64,000 bases of DNA, taken from the IMG/VR virus record IMGVR_UViG_3300009503_000027, positions 16,835-80,834 of that record; one strand, given 5' to 3'. Of this stretch, positions 42,498 to 50,431 are shown piece by piece; position 1 is the first letter of the stretch, and the number at the start of each line of letters is the position of its first letter. This stretch comes from a virus. The notes under the pieces are model-generated. The model was not told where the DNA came from, did no database searches, and saw only the letters and a program-made list of their open reading frames with translations. Made by a program: the position numbers and the translations under genes.

Positions 42498-43378
42498 GCC
42501 TCTTCTCCTATTAATTGCGTCTGTGCCCGGACCAGCTTGGCAGTTTCGGGGTCAAGCCAGACGGACTCAACCCGCGCTTGTTTTTCCAAGACAGTGCCGT
42601 CGCCCAGGAGCCCCGTTCGGCGCGACCGTGCGGCGGCATAGCATCCCGTGGGGAAGTCTATCCGTACCCATCCTGCCTCTTCCAATGGTTTGTATACTTC
42701 GTGGTTATATCCTGATAGCATGAAGCGCCCAGGCAAGGATAAGAGGACCTCAACTAATTCTTTATGCTCTTCTACAGACATTTCGTGGTCATATACGGTA
42801 CTACTGCGGCGTGTGTCAGGAATATATGGCGGGTCGCAGTAGCAGAACGAGTTTGGTGTGCAGTATTGCTGCATGACTTTGATAGCGGGGCCGCACTCTA
42901 TCTGGGTACGTTTGAGACGCTCTACACAATCGGGCAGGTGTTCAACTGCTGAAAGCAGAGCACTACAGGACATCGCCATGCCACGGCGTGATAATGTGAT
43001 GTTAGATCTCCATCCTGCTCCCCAGTTGCCGGAGAAGGACTGGCGCGCCACTACCCACCAGCGCCATGCTTTGCGGACCGGGTCTGTTTCTTCGCGCCAT
43101 TTGGCCCTGCATTCTTCGAATAACTCGCGGCTATGGATTGTCAGCCTGGCGAGTTCTATGAACTCTTGGGGATAATCGCGGAGAACCCGGAAGAACTCCA
43201 TCACGGCATGGTCAATGTCGTTAATGGTTTCAACCAGGGCCGGCTCCTTGGCAAAGAAGAGTGCTCCACTGCCAAAGTACGGTTCAACATACTCCCTGTG
43301 TGGGGGCACTAGGCGTAGTAGCCTTCCTATCATGTTGCCTTTACCTCCGTAGCGGCAAATGGGCGAGTGCAAGTGCAT
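42494..43378 (-). CDS. D12-class DNA adenine methyltransferase (copy 2)
   Basis: Dam-type enzyme of 294 residues. CRYGGKGNMIGRLLRLVP near residue 8, YVEPYFGSGALFFAK near 31 and CYCDPPYIPDTRR near 190 give the full SAM and DPPY motifs. Closely related to copies 1 and 3, sharing the long block V-x-x-FFRVLRD and TDPVRKAWRWWVVARQSFSG. The tail segment VESVWLDPETAKL is also common to all three. Different target sites are likely but not predictable. Confidence 0.85.
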   Translation of the reverse strand: MHLHSPICRYGGKGNMIGRLLRLVPPHREYVEPYFGSGALFFAKEPALVETINDIDHAVMEFFRVLRDYPQEFIELARLTIHSRELFEECRAKWREETDPVRKAWRWWVVARQSFSGNWGAGWRSNITLSRRGMAMSCSALLSAVEHLPDCVERLKRTQIECGPAIKVMQQYCTPNSFCYCDPPYIPDTRRSSTVYDHEMSVEEHKELVEVLLSLPGRFMLSGYNHEVYKPLEEAGWVRIDFPTGCYAAARSRRTGLLGDGTVLEKQARVESVWLDPETAKLVRAQTQLIGEEA

Positions 43379-43388
43379 GTTCGGTTGC

Positions 43389-43679
43389 TCACCTTAGGGA
43401 CTCTAGCGTAATGCGTGGCCTAAGATGCAATGCGGCGGCTATCTTGGCGATGGTCATTATGCTACATCGCCTGCCGCGCAGTATTCCACGGATTCCCCTA
43501 GGATTTTCGCCTATCCGGGTGGCAAGATCCTCAATACTCATCTGCCTATCTTGGAGGTGCTTCAGTATTTCTTCTGCCAATGACAGGACTAGGCATTCAG
43601 CTATGTATTCCGGATCGTGCTGTAATTCCCGGATATGCTCTTCTACTGTCCGCACAGTACGCCCCCCTAGAAGCGGCAT
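43389..43679 (-). CDS. XRE-type helix-turn-helix regulator or antitoxin-like
   Basis: A 96-residue protein with a C-terminal HTH (MSIEDLATRIGENPRGIRGI, then LRGRRCSIMTIAKIAAALHL) at about residues 47-86. The N-terminal part is helical and acidic. The layout of a helical N-terminus with an HTH and a final hydrophobic strand recalls HigA-type antitoxins or small repressors. No toxin gene is evident beside it. It sits between methylase copies. Confidence 0.6.
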   Translation of the reverse strand: MPLLGGRTVRTVEEHIRELQHDPEYIAECLVLSLAEEILKHLQDRQMSIEDLATRIGENPRGIRGILRGRRCSIMTIAKIAAALHLRPRITLESLR

Positions 43680-43681
43680 TC

Positions 43682-44257
43682 TTACTTGAGCCGGATTGTG
43701 CCCTGCCGGCTTCTGTCTGTTATCCAGACATGGATGCTAAAGCCCCGGATACCTAGGTCAGACAGGAGTGCCTGTACATGCATTGCCTCATCGCCACGGT
43801 AAAGATCGAATAGGATATATCCTTCGTGCCCGCAAGAGCCAGTAGTATTTATACCCTCATTGCGGAGAGCGTAAACCACCGGCCGGATGCATTCGTCTAT
43901 TGCCTGGTAGAAGGACGTTTCGGGCGGCGTGGGCAATGGTCTACTTCCCGCAACTACCTCAATCCCACATGCACGGAGCTTTTGTACCATCTGTTGTTGG
44001 CGCACGGCTTCTCTTACATCCTGCAGGTATGCTTTGGTCGCCGGGGCAGAGTCCAGCCAGTCTGCCCCTTCCCAGGTTACCCAACTTGCAAAGTGGCATA
44101 GGAAATGTTCAGCCGGCCAAGCCTCCTCGAGGGTGCGCGCCTGGCGAAGAGCAAAGTCGGCAAAACTTTGTGCTATCTGGTGGCAAGCTCCTTGCCTCAC
44201 GGCGAAGCTGTAAAGCTCGCTTCTCAATACGTCCCATGTTGTTGATGGGCCAACCAT
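43682..44257 (-). CDS. Hypothetical protein of 191 residues
   Basis: Not firmly recognised. It is helical in the first half (QIAQSFADFALRQARTLEEA). It has a later segment, IRPVVYALRNEGINTTGSCG followed by HEGYILFDL, which resembles a fold found in small phage proteins that contain a T-x-x-SC-x-GH pattern. No membrane or nucleotide motif. Start ATG has only a weak ribosome site. It lies just downstream of the tmRNA-like RNA. Confidence 0.45.
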   Translation of the reverse strand: MVGPSTTWDVLRSELYSFAVRQGACHQIAQSFADFALRQARTLEEAWPAEHFLCHFASWVTWEGADWLDSAPATKAYLQDVREAVRQQQMVQKLRACGIEVVAGSRPLPTPPETSFYQAIDECIRPVVYALRNEGINTTGSCGHEGYILFDLYRGDEAMHVQALLSDLGIRGFSIHVWITDRSRQGTIRLK

Positions 44258-44314
44258 TACTGTTGTGCTTTTCCCCTGTGCCTCTTGGTCATTAGGGCGC
44301 CCCTCATGCTGTTA

Positions 44315-44391
44315 GGTGGAGGCGGCGGGAGTTGAACCCGCGTCCGGTGGCAAGCTCAATCCGCTTGCACATCGTCGAGCCCATCGCCCCC
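44315..44391 (-). ncRNA. tmRNA-like tRNA-domain RNA without mRNA part
   Basis: A 77-base structure on the minus strand. The acceptor stem is a perfect 7-bp GGGGGCG with CGCCTCC, including a G3-U70 wobble, the alanine identity signal. After it comes GGGCTCGACGATG, like the D-loop of tmRNA (GGATTCGACGG in E. coli). A helix GTGCAAGC / GCTTGCCAC with one bulge follows, then a GGATTGA loop. Then GACGCGGGTTCAACTCCCGC, the T arm almost identical to E. coli tmRNA, and ACC before a T. The mRNA-like domain is missing. It overlaps the last codons of the 44356 gene. It may be a real small RNA or the tmRNA-derived core of an attachment site. Confidence 0.6.
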
Positions 44392-44784
44392 AACGAATGG
44401 TACATCTTCTATCTGCCTGTAGATGATTTTACCATGTTGCTGGGCATGTGCCAACTCCATGTCTGCTCCCTTTGAGGGAGCAAGATACAAAAGTGCATCC
44501 ACCATCTCAACTATCCGGAGGTCCATCCGCATGAAGTCTTCCCACTTAAGTTTATACCCAGAGAGAAGTGGCATCCAGCAAGTCATGCTATGAGGGACTA
44601 TGACTGCCCAGCCTTTCTGCATCAGCTGTACACCCGCGCGGACTGCCCTATATATGTTCCAGACCTGTTTGATGAAAGACAGGGGCCAGGGCCACCCGCG
44701 GCCCATGTATGGCCCTGCAATGTAAATGATTGGCAGTTTTCCCTGTTCTTGAGCGCACCCTAGCGGGGGGCGGCAGAATCTCAT
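44356..44784 (-). CDS. Nucleoside 2-deoxyribosyltransferase-like protein (DUF4406 type)
   Basis: A 142-residue protein from ATG 44784 (AGGAGG upstream). LPIIYIAGPYMGRGW at about residue 16 is the start of the family. Later features are NIYRAVRAGVQLMQKGWAVI with PHS, WEDFMRMDLRIVEMVDALLYL, and SKGADMELAHAQQHGK. This Rossmann-like fold hydrolyses or transfers nucleoside bonds and is frequent in phages, perhaps for nucleotide salvage. Its stop codon and final 11 codons lie inside the tmRNA-like structure. Confidence 0.65.
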   Translation of the reverse strand: MRFCRPPLGCAQEQGKLPIIYIAGPYMGRGWPWPLSFIKQVWNIYRAVRAGVQLMQKGWAVIVPHSMTCWMPLLSGYKLKWEDFMRMDLRIVEMVDALLYLAPSKGADMELAHAQQHGKIIYRQIEDVPFVGGDGLDDVQAD

Positions 44785-44798
44785 TCGTACTTTACCTC

Positions 44799-45716
44799 CT
44801 ACAGTTCTGAGTGGCCGAACAACTTGCCACTTTGTATTCCTAGCTCTTTGGCTGTTCTGGGGTCGAGCCACACCGACTCGATGCGTGGCTGCATAGCCGT
44901 AGCGGCGCCCTTGCCTAGTATGCCGGTGCCGACTGTCCGGCCAGCCGCATGGCAGGCTGTCCGGAAGTCCACGCGTGCCCAGCCCGCCTCTTCTAGGCGG
45001 GCATACAGCGGATTGGCATACCCGGATAGTAAGACCTTCCCCTTGACCTCCCCTGACAGGAGGAAGTCAATAAGACGTACGTGGTCCTCCTCCGACATCT
45101 CATATGTGTACACTTTGGGTTGAATTCGCGTACTCGGCAGATATGGCGGGTCTAGATAGTGCAAGCAATCTGGCGTATCTGTCCGCATAACAGCCCTCTG
45201 CCAATCCGTGCAAGAAATCTGAACACCTTGTAAGCGCGCAACTACTTGCGGAAGGCTCTCTACGCAAGACAAGAGGCTGGCCACTCCTTTGGGCATTGCG
45301 CCAGCAGTTTGTGTGCGCGTATGTCCCCACGCTGCTCCCCAATTGGCCGCGAAGCTCATCCTTGCGACTACCCACCAGCGCCACGCCTTGCGGACAGGGT
45401 CTGTTTCTTCGCGCCATCTGGCCCGGCACTCGCGCCAGAGTGCTTCACTATACTCTGTGAGGGCGGCAAGTTGAATGAATTCCTCTCCGTGGTCGCGAAG
45501 CACGCGGAAAAACGTGGTCACGGCCTCATCTATGTCATTGATGGTTTCGTGGGGCGCCGGGGCCTTGGCGAAGAACAAGGAGCCGCCGCCAAAGAACGGT
45601 TCGCAGTATTGCTGATGAGAAGGCACCAGCCGTAGAAGTCTTCCCACCATGTTGCCCTTACCTCCACGGCGCTGGATGGGCGAGCGGAGCCGACGTTTCC
45701 TTTTGTCGGGTGCCAT
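44799..45716 (-). CDS. D12-class DNA adenine methyltransferase (copy 3)
   Basis: Dam-type enzyme, 305 residues. QRRGGKGNMVGRLLRLVP near residue 15 (the usual aromatic before GGK is Arg here), YCEPFFGGGSLFFAK near 38 and HYLDPPYLPSTR near 193. It shares long blocks with copies 1 and 2, such as DPVRKAWRWWVVAR. It is separated from them by a regulator, an unknown gene and the tmRNA-like RNA, suggesting insertion after gene duplication. Confidence 0.85.
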   Translation of the reverse strand: MAPDKRKRRLRSPIQRRGGKGNMVGRLLRLVPSHQQYCEPFFGGGSLFFAKAPAPHETINDIDEAVTTFFRVLRDHGEEFIQLAALTEYSEALWRECRARWREETDPVRKAWRWWVVARMSFAANWGAAWGHTRTQTAGAMPKGVASLLSCVESLPQVVARLQGVQISCTDWQRAVMRTDTPDCLHYLDPPYLPSTRIQPKVYTYEMSEEDHVRLIDFLLSGEVKGKVLLSGYANPLYARLEEAGWARVDFRTACHAAGRTVGTGILGKGAATAMQPRIESVWLDPRTAKELGIQSGKLFGHSEL

Positions 45717-45739
45717 GCTTGCCCTCCTGTTATAGCGGC

Positions 45740-46873
45740 TTACTGCTGCTGGCCTGTCACCCTCATAGGCATCACAATGTATATGTAACCACCTAGGTCA
45801 CTAGGCCGGAGCATGGCCGCCTTGTCGTAGCCATTGAGATGGAACTGCCACGTCTGTGATGGCCCCAGGGCCTCCAACGGCTCCAAGAGGTATTGCCCAT
45901 TGAACGCGAAGGTTCCCGGCCGGCCGTCCAAGGTGGCAGGAACTTCCTCGCGGAACTCACCTATCTCTGTTTCTGCGGTTTGCACACAAATAGCGTTGTC
46001 TGTGACCTCTAAAACGACGCGGTTGACGCTATGCTGAGCGATGGGCAGGGCGCGCCGTAGGGCATTGGCAAAATGATCGCCCTGGAAGGTGACAACATGC
46101 TCAAAGCTTTCTGGTATCACCCGGCTATAATCGGGAAACCGTGCATCGATTAGCAAACTGGTGAGCACACTATTGCCTGTGCTGAACTCCACGGTGGCAT
46201 CACTTACACATACATGGAAACGCGCCTCTTCGTCTTGGTATTCTGTGCACTTCAGTAGCTCGCGGATGCACTTTGTTGGTATTAGCGCGGCGGCATCGCC
46301 TGGGCCCTGTTCATATGTTATGCCCTGTAGTTTCACTTGCGCCAGGCGGTAGGAGTCACTTGCGGTCAATAGTATGCCATCGTCAGCGGCCTGTAGAAAC
46401 ACGCCTCCGAGGGCAGGGCGTGTTGCGTCGCGGCTAACGGCGAATGCCACCGCTTGCAAGCCTTGGCGCAGGGCATCCATAGGAACGGTGAACGTCAAGC
46501 CCTCTGGTGTCTGCAGGCGCTCAAGGGCTTGGGGGTCAATGCCACGAAGTTGGTAGCGTGTCGCTCCGGCGGCAATGGTCAGTCCAGCATCGCTGCCTTC
46601 CAAGACCACTTGGCCAGTCAGCTTCTTGGTGGCCTGGTCTAGCAGTTGTGCCCACACGGCGACGGCCCCCTCTTGCTCTACGGTTGCGGGCACTACCTGC
46701 TGCATCTGTACTTCCCCGTCGAATGCAGATACACGTAGACTGTCTGTCTCGGCTTCAAGTAGTATGCAGTTGCGGGTTGTCATGCCTACACTTAGTATGT
46801 TGGCGCGTGCTGCCGTCCGTGCGCAGCTCGTGACTGCCCTCGATAGTAGCTTGGCGTCTATCGTCAGTCGCAT
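45740..46873 (-). CDS. dnaN: DNA polymerase III beta sliding clamp
   Basis: Beta clamp, 377 residues with three repeated domains, close to bacterial length. It starts MRLTIDAKLLSRAVTSCART and ends YIYIVMPMRV, both family hallmarks. FPDYSRVIPE (near residue 242) and LIPTKCIRELLK are also diagnostic. It encircles DNA and tethers polymerase. No DNA polymerase gene is seen, so it may capture host polymerase III for phage forks. AGGGAGGAG precedes the ATG. Confidence 0.9.
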   Translation of the reverse strand: MRLTIDAKLLSRAVTSCARTAARANILSVGMTTRNCILLEAETDSLRVSAFDGEVQMQQVVPATVEQEGAVAVWAQLLDQATKKLTGQVVLEGSDAGLTIAAGATRYQLRGIDPQALERLQTPEGLTFTVPMDALRQGLQAVAFAVSRDATRPALGGVFLQAADDGILLTASDSYRLAQVKLQGITYEQGPGDAAALIPTKCIRELLKCTEYQDEEARFHVCVSDATVEFSTGNSVLTSLLIDARFPDYSRVIPESFEHVVTFQGDHFANALRRALPIAQHSVNRVVLEVTDNAICVQTAETEIGEFREEVPATLDGRPGTFAFNGQYLLEPLEALGPSQTWQFHLNGYDKAAMLRPSDLGGYIYIVMPMRVTGQQQ

Positions 46874-46896
46874 TTTATATGCTCCCTCCTAGGGAC

Positions 46897-47064
46897 TTAT
46901 GGCTGGGTTGCGTTTTCTATTGCCGCCGTTGCATTCTGGACTACATTGCGAACGGTCTGTCCCAGCTGTGACCAGACTGCTAGCCCCGCAACTACTACTA
47001 TGGCCAGCAGCAATGCATACTCAACGCTTGTTACTGCTGTTTCGTCCTTCCACAGGGTCCTCAT
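46897..47064 (-). CDS. Flp-type pilin-like protein
   Basis: A 55-residue protein from ATG 47064 (GGAGGAG upstream). It reads RTLWKDETAVTSVEYALLLA, then IVVVAGLAVWSQLG and a short polar tail. This is the Flp/Fap (Tad) pilin plan: short charged leader, an E-Y pair at the start of a hydrophobic helix (the class III signal recognised by the prepilin peptidase), then a small tail. It overlaps the end of the gene upstream. A role in host pili, attachment or superinfection immunity is open. Confidence 0.65.
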   Translation of the reverse strand: MRTLWKDETAVTSVEYALLLAIVVVAGLAVWSQLGQTVRNVVQNATAAIENATQP

Positions 47065-47371
47065 CGTTCATCATCTCCTCCGGGATAATCTCCCACCAGA
47101 GGGCTTGTATGGCCTGCCGCAAGGCAGACCAATGAAGCTTCCCGTCCTCGCCGCGCGCCCTTGCGATTGCGAGGTAGCCTATGATGTCGCGGAGCTCGTC
47201 AGCAAGCTCCTGTTTCCAGTTGAAGTCCTGCCGCCAACAATCGGCGGCATGTAGAGTATGCCCAAGGCTCATCTTCGCTATGACAGAGGCGGTAGCGGCG
47301 GCAGGTAAGCCTAGCTCCTCAATCACCTCCGAAGCTGCCTCCATCAGCCTTACGAACCCGTAGTCTTCCAT
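47021..47371 (-). CDS. Possible all-alpha NTP pyrophosphohydrolase-like protein
   Basis: A 116-residue helical protein. The segment NWKQELADELRDIIGYLAIA resembles the E-x-x-D-E-x-x-D helix of MazG/dUTPase-type all-alpha NTP pyrophosphatases, although the other metal-binding helix is less clear (ASEVIEELGLPAAATASVIA). It could cleanse nucleotide pools during replication. It overlaps the helicase stop upstream and the pilin-like gene downstream. Confidence 0.4.
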   Translation of the reverse strand: MEDYGFVRLMEAASEVIEELGLPAAATASVIAKMSLGHTLHAADCWRQDFNWKQELADELRDIIGYLAIARARGEDGKLHWSALRQAIQALWWEIIPEEMMNDEDPVEGRNSSNKR

Positions 47372-48843
47372 ACTATCTCACCTCCCATGCGCTTATACTC
47401 GCTGAAGCGAGCATGGGAATGCTCATGTAGAAAAGGCGGCAGGTCTTCGAAGTCATGAATGTAGACAGTATTGTCACCCTCCTTTGGCCGTAAGCCACGC
47501 CCCACCCTCTGGACGGTGTTGATGTTGCTTTTGCCCCCGGCGGCAATTATCACACTCGCAAACGTAGGTACGTCCATACCTTCTCCAAGAACGGGCGAGC
47601 CTACTACGATCAATGCTTCTCCGGCACGTACACGGTCAAGGATCTCCTGAATGTTCTTGCTGCGCATCTTGGCGGTTACCAGGACCGCATTCGCGCCCAG
47701 TTGCTCTAATGCCTCCATGATCAATTCGCCATGTTCGATGTATTGGACAAGCACTAAGCATGGCCGCCCCGCTTGTTGTTCCTGTACTGCCAGGCGGGCA
47801 ATCAACGCATTCCGCCGGTCATTATACAAAATATTTTCTCTGTATGCAAACTGGAATGCTTCCACTTCGGTCTCGGCGCGCTTGGGGGGAAGCCAGGGGA
47901 CGCGTGGCCGGGGTGCCTTGTGGATATAAAAGATAGGCCGTGCTATTTGCCCCTCGGATACAAGGGAGGCCACCGGGAGCTTATATAGCACCGGCCCTGT
48001 AGCTGCTTCGAGGTAAAGGTCGCGGCCATCGGGCCGTGTCAGGGTAGCCGACTGTAGGTAGCGATAGTAGGCCGGGCAGGACATGGTGATGCCGTACCAG
48101 CTTAGGGCTGCATCATGGTGGGCTTCATCTACGCCGATGAAGTCAATGGATTGCATCAGCTCTTGATACTGCGGCGTGTCGGCGTAGCGCCACAGTTGGG
48201 CAGCGGTGGCAATTGTCAACTCCCTTATCTCCCAACTACCCTCGCCTATATAGCCCACTTCTATACCGAAGAACTTAGCCGCTGCTTGCCTGAACTGCCG
48301 CAGGATAACACGCGTGGGGACGAGTATTAGTCCTCGTGTATTGGTCTCATACCATCGTGCTAGCATGAGGAGGGTCTTGCCGCCACTGGGGGGCACTTCC
48401 CATTGGCCCCGTGGCGCACTCCGGGCCGCCTGGAGGACTTCCAGCTGGTGTGCGCGCCAGCTAATGGCGGGTAGCTGTCGTGGCTGGGCAACAGGTGGCC
48501 GACGGCGGTCATCAATGTGGATACTGAAGCCATTTTGCTGGAGGATGCCTATTACATGAGGGAGCAGTCCTGAAGGCCAACGGTTGCCATCGTTGAGGTG
48601 CTCGATACCGAAGCGGCCCGACTGTAGGGCCTGGCACATACGACACCAATGTTCCGGCTTGGGATGTTTCCGCTTATGTGCCCGGGCACGATATTTAGCC
48701 GTTGGGTCATGCACGATACATACACTGGCGGCTAGGGCGGCAGCACTTTCATTGTCACACCATGCCCAGTTGTTGGTGATTGTGATGGTAGTCTCCCGCT
48801 CCCTCGGGAGTTGCATGTTGCCTAGTCCCATAATTGTTTCCAT
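47350..48843 (-). CDS. Superfamily 2 DNA helicase (UvsW/DEAD-like)
   Basis: A 497-residue helicase from ATG 48843 (AAGGAGC). N-terminal residues about 60-110 contain a possible substrate domain. Helicase motifs: WEVPPSGGKTLLML (motif I), LILVPTRVIL (Ia), FIGVDEAHHD (II, DEAH), QSATLTRPDG (III), CLVLVQYIEHG (IV), IVVGSPVLGEGMDVPTFASV (V) and VQRVGRGLRPKEGD (VI). It resembles T4 UvsW and would remodel recombination intermediates and R-loops. A GGGTATAATA promoter element lies 24 bases upstream. Confidence 0.85.
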   Translation of the reverse strand: METIMGLGNMQLPRERETTITITNNWAWCDNESAAALAASVCIVHDPTAKYRARAHKRKHPKPEHWCRMCQALQSGRFGIEHLNDGNRWPSGLLPHVIGILQQNGFSIHIDDRRRPPVAQPRQLPAISWRAHQLEVLQAARSAPRGQWEVPPSGGKTLLMLARWYETNTRGLILVPTRVILRQFRQAAAKFFGIEVGYIGEGSWEIRELTIATAAQLWRYADTPQYQELMQSIDFIGVDEAHHDAALSWYGITMSCPAYYRYLQSATLTRPDGRDLYLEAATGPVLYKLPVASLVSEGQIARPIFYIHKAPRPRVPWLPPKRAETEVEAFQFAYRENILYNDRRNALIARLAVQEQQAGRPCLVLVQYIEHGELIMEALEQLGANAVLVTAKMRSKNIQEILDRVRAGEALIVVGSPVLGEGMDVPTFASVIIAAGGKSNINTVQRVGRGLRPKEGDNTVYIHDFEDLPPFLHEHSHARFSEYKRMGGEIVWKTTGS

Positions 48844-49427
48844 AGAATGCTCCTTAGCTGCAAGGCTATTATACCCGCTCTGCCAATATTCAAACATCGG
48901 ATATGTTTGATGGGATAGTTCTGCCCCCAGAGTTGCATGCAGCGCCTGGCAACAACATCAAAGGGTTCCAGGCGGCTAGCCTCCCTACAGTAGTGAGGAC
49001 GGTAGTACTCATCGGCGGTGGCAATATCTTCTGGTGTCCGGCCAAATGCGATGGCCAACTTGAACACGGACTTGCACCGGGGCCAGTACTTGCGCCAGGC
49101 GGCAATCTCTGCCTCAGTGATGGGATGGTGGCCCCGCCAGGGCAGGCGGGCCCGTGATGATACAAACGGGCACTTCGGCGGGGCGCTTCCATCGAGAATG
49201 CACGTTAAGACACGCAGCCGATATGCTGGCGGCACGAGAATATACTCCGCCTCTGCTAGGCCTAGCAGCCAGGCCTTGTAAAGTCCTTCATGGCTGATAT
49301 GGGGCGGCAGGCTAGCAGGATCGAACCCCAAGATACGCTTCAGGAACCACCGGGGCCAGCGGTGCCGCCGGGCCCAATCAGCTAGAAGGATTTGTATTGG
49401 TGTCGTTGTTGCCAAGAATGTTGACAT
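48822..49427 (-). CDS. Hypothetical protein downstream of integrase
   Basis: Unrecognised 201-residue protein from ATG 49427, overlapping the integrase end by 50 bases. Arg/Trp-rich and helical (LADWARRHRWPRWFLKRILG; AAWRKYWPRCKSVFKLAIAF), with a segment SAPPKCPFVSSRARLPWRG. No metal cluster or catalytic motif stands out. The basic composition suggests DNA contact. The last part overlaps the helicase start and contains its promoter. Confidence 0.45.
   Translation of the reverse strand: MSTFLATTTPIQILLADWARRHRWPRWFLKRILGFDPASLPPHISHEGLYKAWLLGLAEAEYILVPPAYRLRVLTCILDGSAPPKCPFVSSRARLPWRGHHPITEAEIAAWRKYWPRCKSVFKLAIAFGRTPEDIATADEYYRPHYCREASRLEPFDVVARRCMQLWGQNYPIKHIRCLNIGRAGIIALQLRSILWKQLWD
48867..48876 (-). 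promoter_or_regulatory. Promoter -10 element GGGTATAATA before helicase
   Basis: Leftward element, 24 bases before the helicase ATG and inside the 3' end of the upstream gene. TGTTTG stands 17 bases upstream as a possible -35 box. Same core as at 35214, 40461 and 41579. Confidence 0.6.
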
Positions 49428-50364
49428 TGATCCGGAAGGCTGGGTTATTCTTTGCCGCCTCGACAATGCGGGCATAAACCCGCGTTGTATCAAGACTCTT
49501 ATGCCCTAGCATGTCCTGGACTTCTTCCAGGCGCGCTCCCCCGCTAAGAGCCAGGGTGGCCACCGTATGGCGCAAGCCGTGGGGCGTGATATCGGTTAGC
49601 CCGGCACGATCTAGATACCGCCGGAGCAGGTAATTGATAGACCGTCGCGCCATACGTCCTCCTGGCGGGCGGCCGGGCGGCAAGGCAATAAACAATGCCT
49701 CTTCCCGGTCAGTCCTGAACGAGAGATACCGTTGGATTGTTGCCATCACATCAGGACGCAAGAAGATCACACGGGGCCCCCGTTTACCCTGGAGGATGGC
49801 TATCGGGGAATCTCCACGATACTGAATATCTTGTTTGTTCAGGCGATGCAGTTCAATCTGGCGCACGCCATGGATGGCGGCTAGTGCCAAGATGGCCCGG
49901 TCACGCCAAGCCGTGATGTCGTTGCCCTTCACGGCGGCAAGGAGTGCTTGTAACCCCTGCTCCGTCGTGTAGCGTATCTTTTCCTCGCGGCCACGTATAG
50001 TGACACGTACGCCGGCTGCCGGGTTATCCCGCCGGATGCCGCGCCACACTGCAGCTGTGTACAGCCGCCGGACAGCCGACAGGTAACCAGCCACTGTCGA
50101 GTCTGCCATGCCGGCTTCCCGCATGGCCTGCCGGTACCGCCGGATGTCATCGGGCGTGGCCGCTGCGGCATCAATACCGTTCTGGGCACACCACGTCAAG
50201 AAATATGCAGCTGCCCGCCTATACATGCGCTTTGTATCGTCGGATGGTGCGCCTTCTGCCACGTCATACTGGAAGAACTCTTCCAGGGTTGCTAGCCAGT
50301 CGAAGGGCATGGGCGTCGGGGCAAGTTCTGCCTCTTCTTTCACAGGCACAATATCCACGCTCAT
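49378..50364 (-). CDS. int: Tyrosine-type site-specific integrase
   Basis: Phage integrase of 328 residues. ATG 50364 with AGGAGGCCC is preferred to upstream ATGs. The N-terminal SAM-like core-binding domain is at residues about 40-120 (DTKRMYRRAAAYFLTWCAQN). The catalytic domain follows, with the first Arg in AIHGVRQIELHRL, the H-x-x-R in TPHGLRHTVATLAL, and LGHKSLDTTRVYARI with the nucleophilic Tyr. It would insert and excise the phage genome. No attachment site is obvious next to it. The tmRNA-like sequence at 44315 is a candidate. Confidence 0.85.
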   Translation of the reverse strand: MSVDIVPVKEEAELAPTPMPFDWLATLEEFFQYDVAEGAPSDDTKRMYRRAAAYFLTWCAQNGIDAAAATPDDIRRYRQAMREAGMADSTVAGYLSAVRRLYTAAVWRGIRRDNPAAGVRVTIRGREEKIRYTTEQGLQALLAAVKGNDITAWRDRAILALAAIHGVRQIELHRLNKQDIQYRGDSPIAILQGKRGPRVIFLRPDVMATIQRYLSFRTDREEALFIALPPGRPPGGRMARRSINYLLRRYLDRAGLTDITPHGLRHTVATLALSGGARLEEVQDMLGHKSLDTTRVYARIVEAAKNNPAFRINVNILGNNDTNTNPSS

Positions 50365-50431
50365 CTTTGGGCCTCCTGCGTTTGCGATATTATTATCCTT
50401 CTCCCCCATGGGAAGTGCGGCTCCTTCTTGG

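Noticed and set aside
44315-44391. Reading the RNA element as a normal tRNA
   Set aside because: No four-base D stem, no U at position 33 of the would-be anticodon loop and a nine-base variable region. The tmRNA-type D-loop and T arm explain it better.
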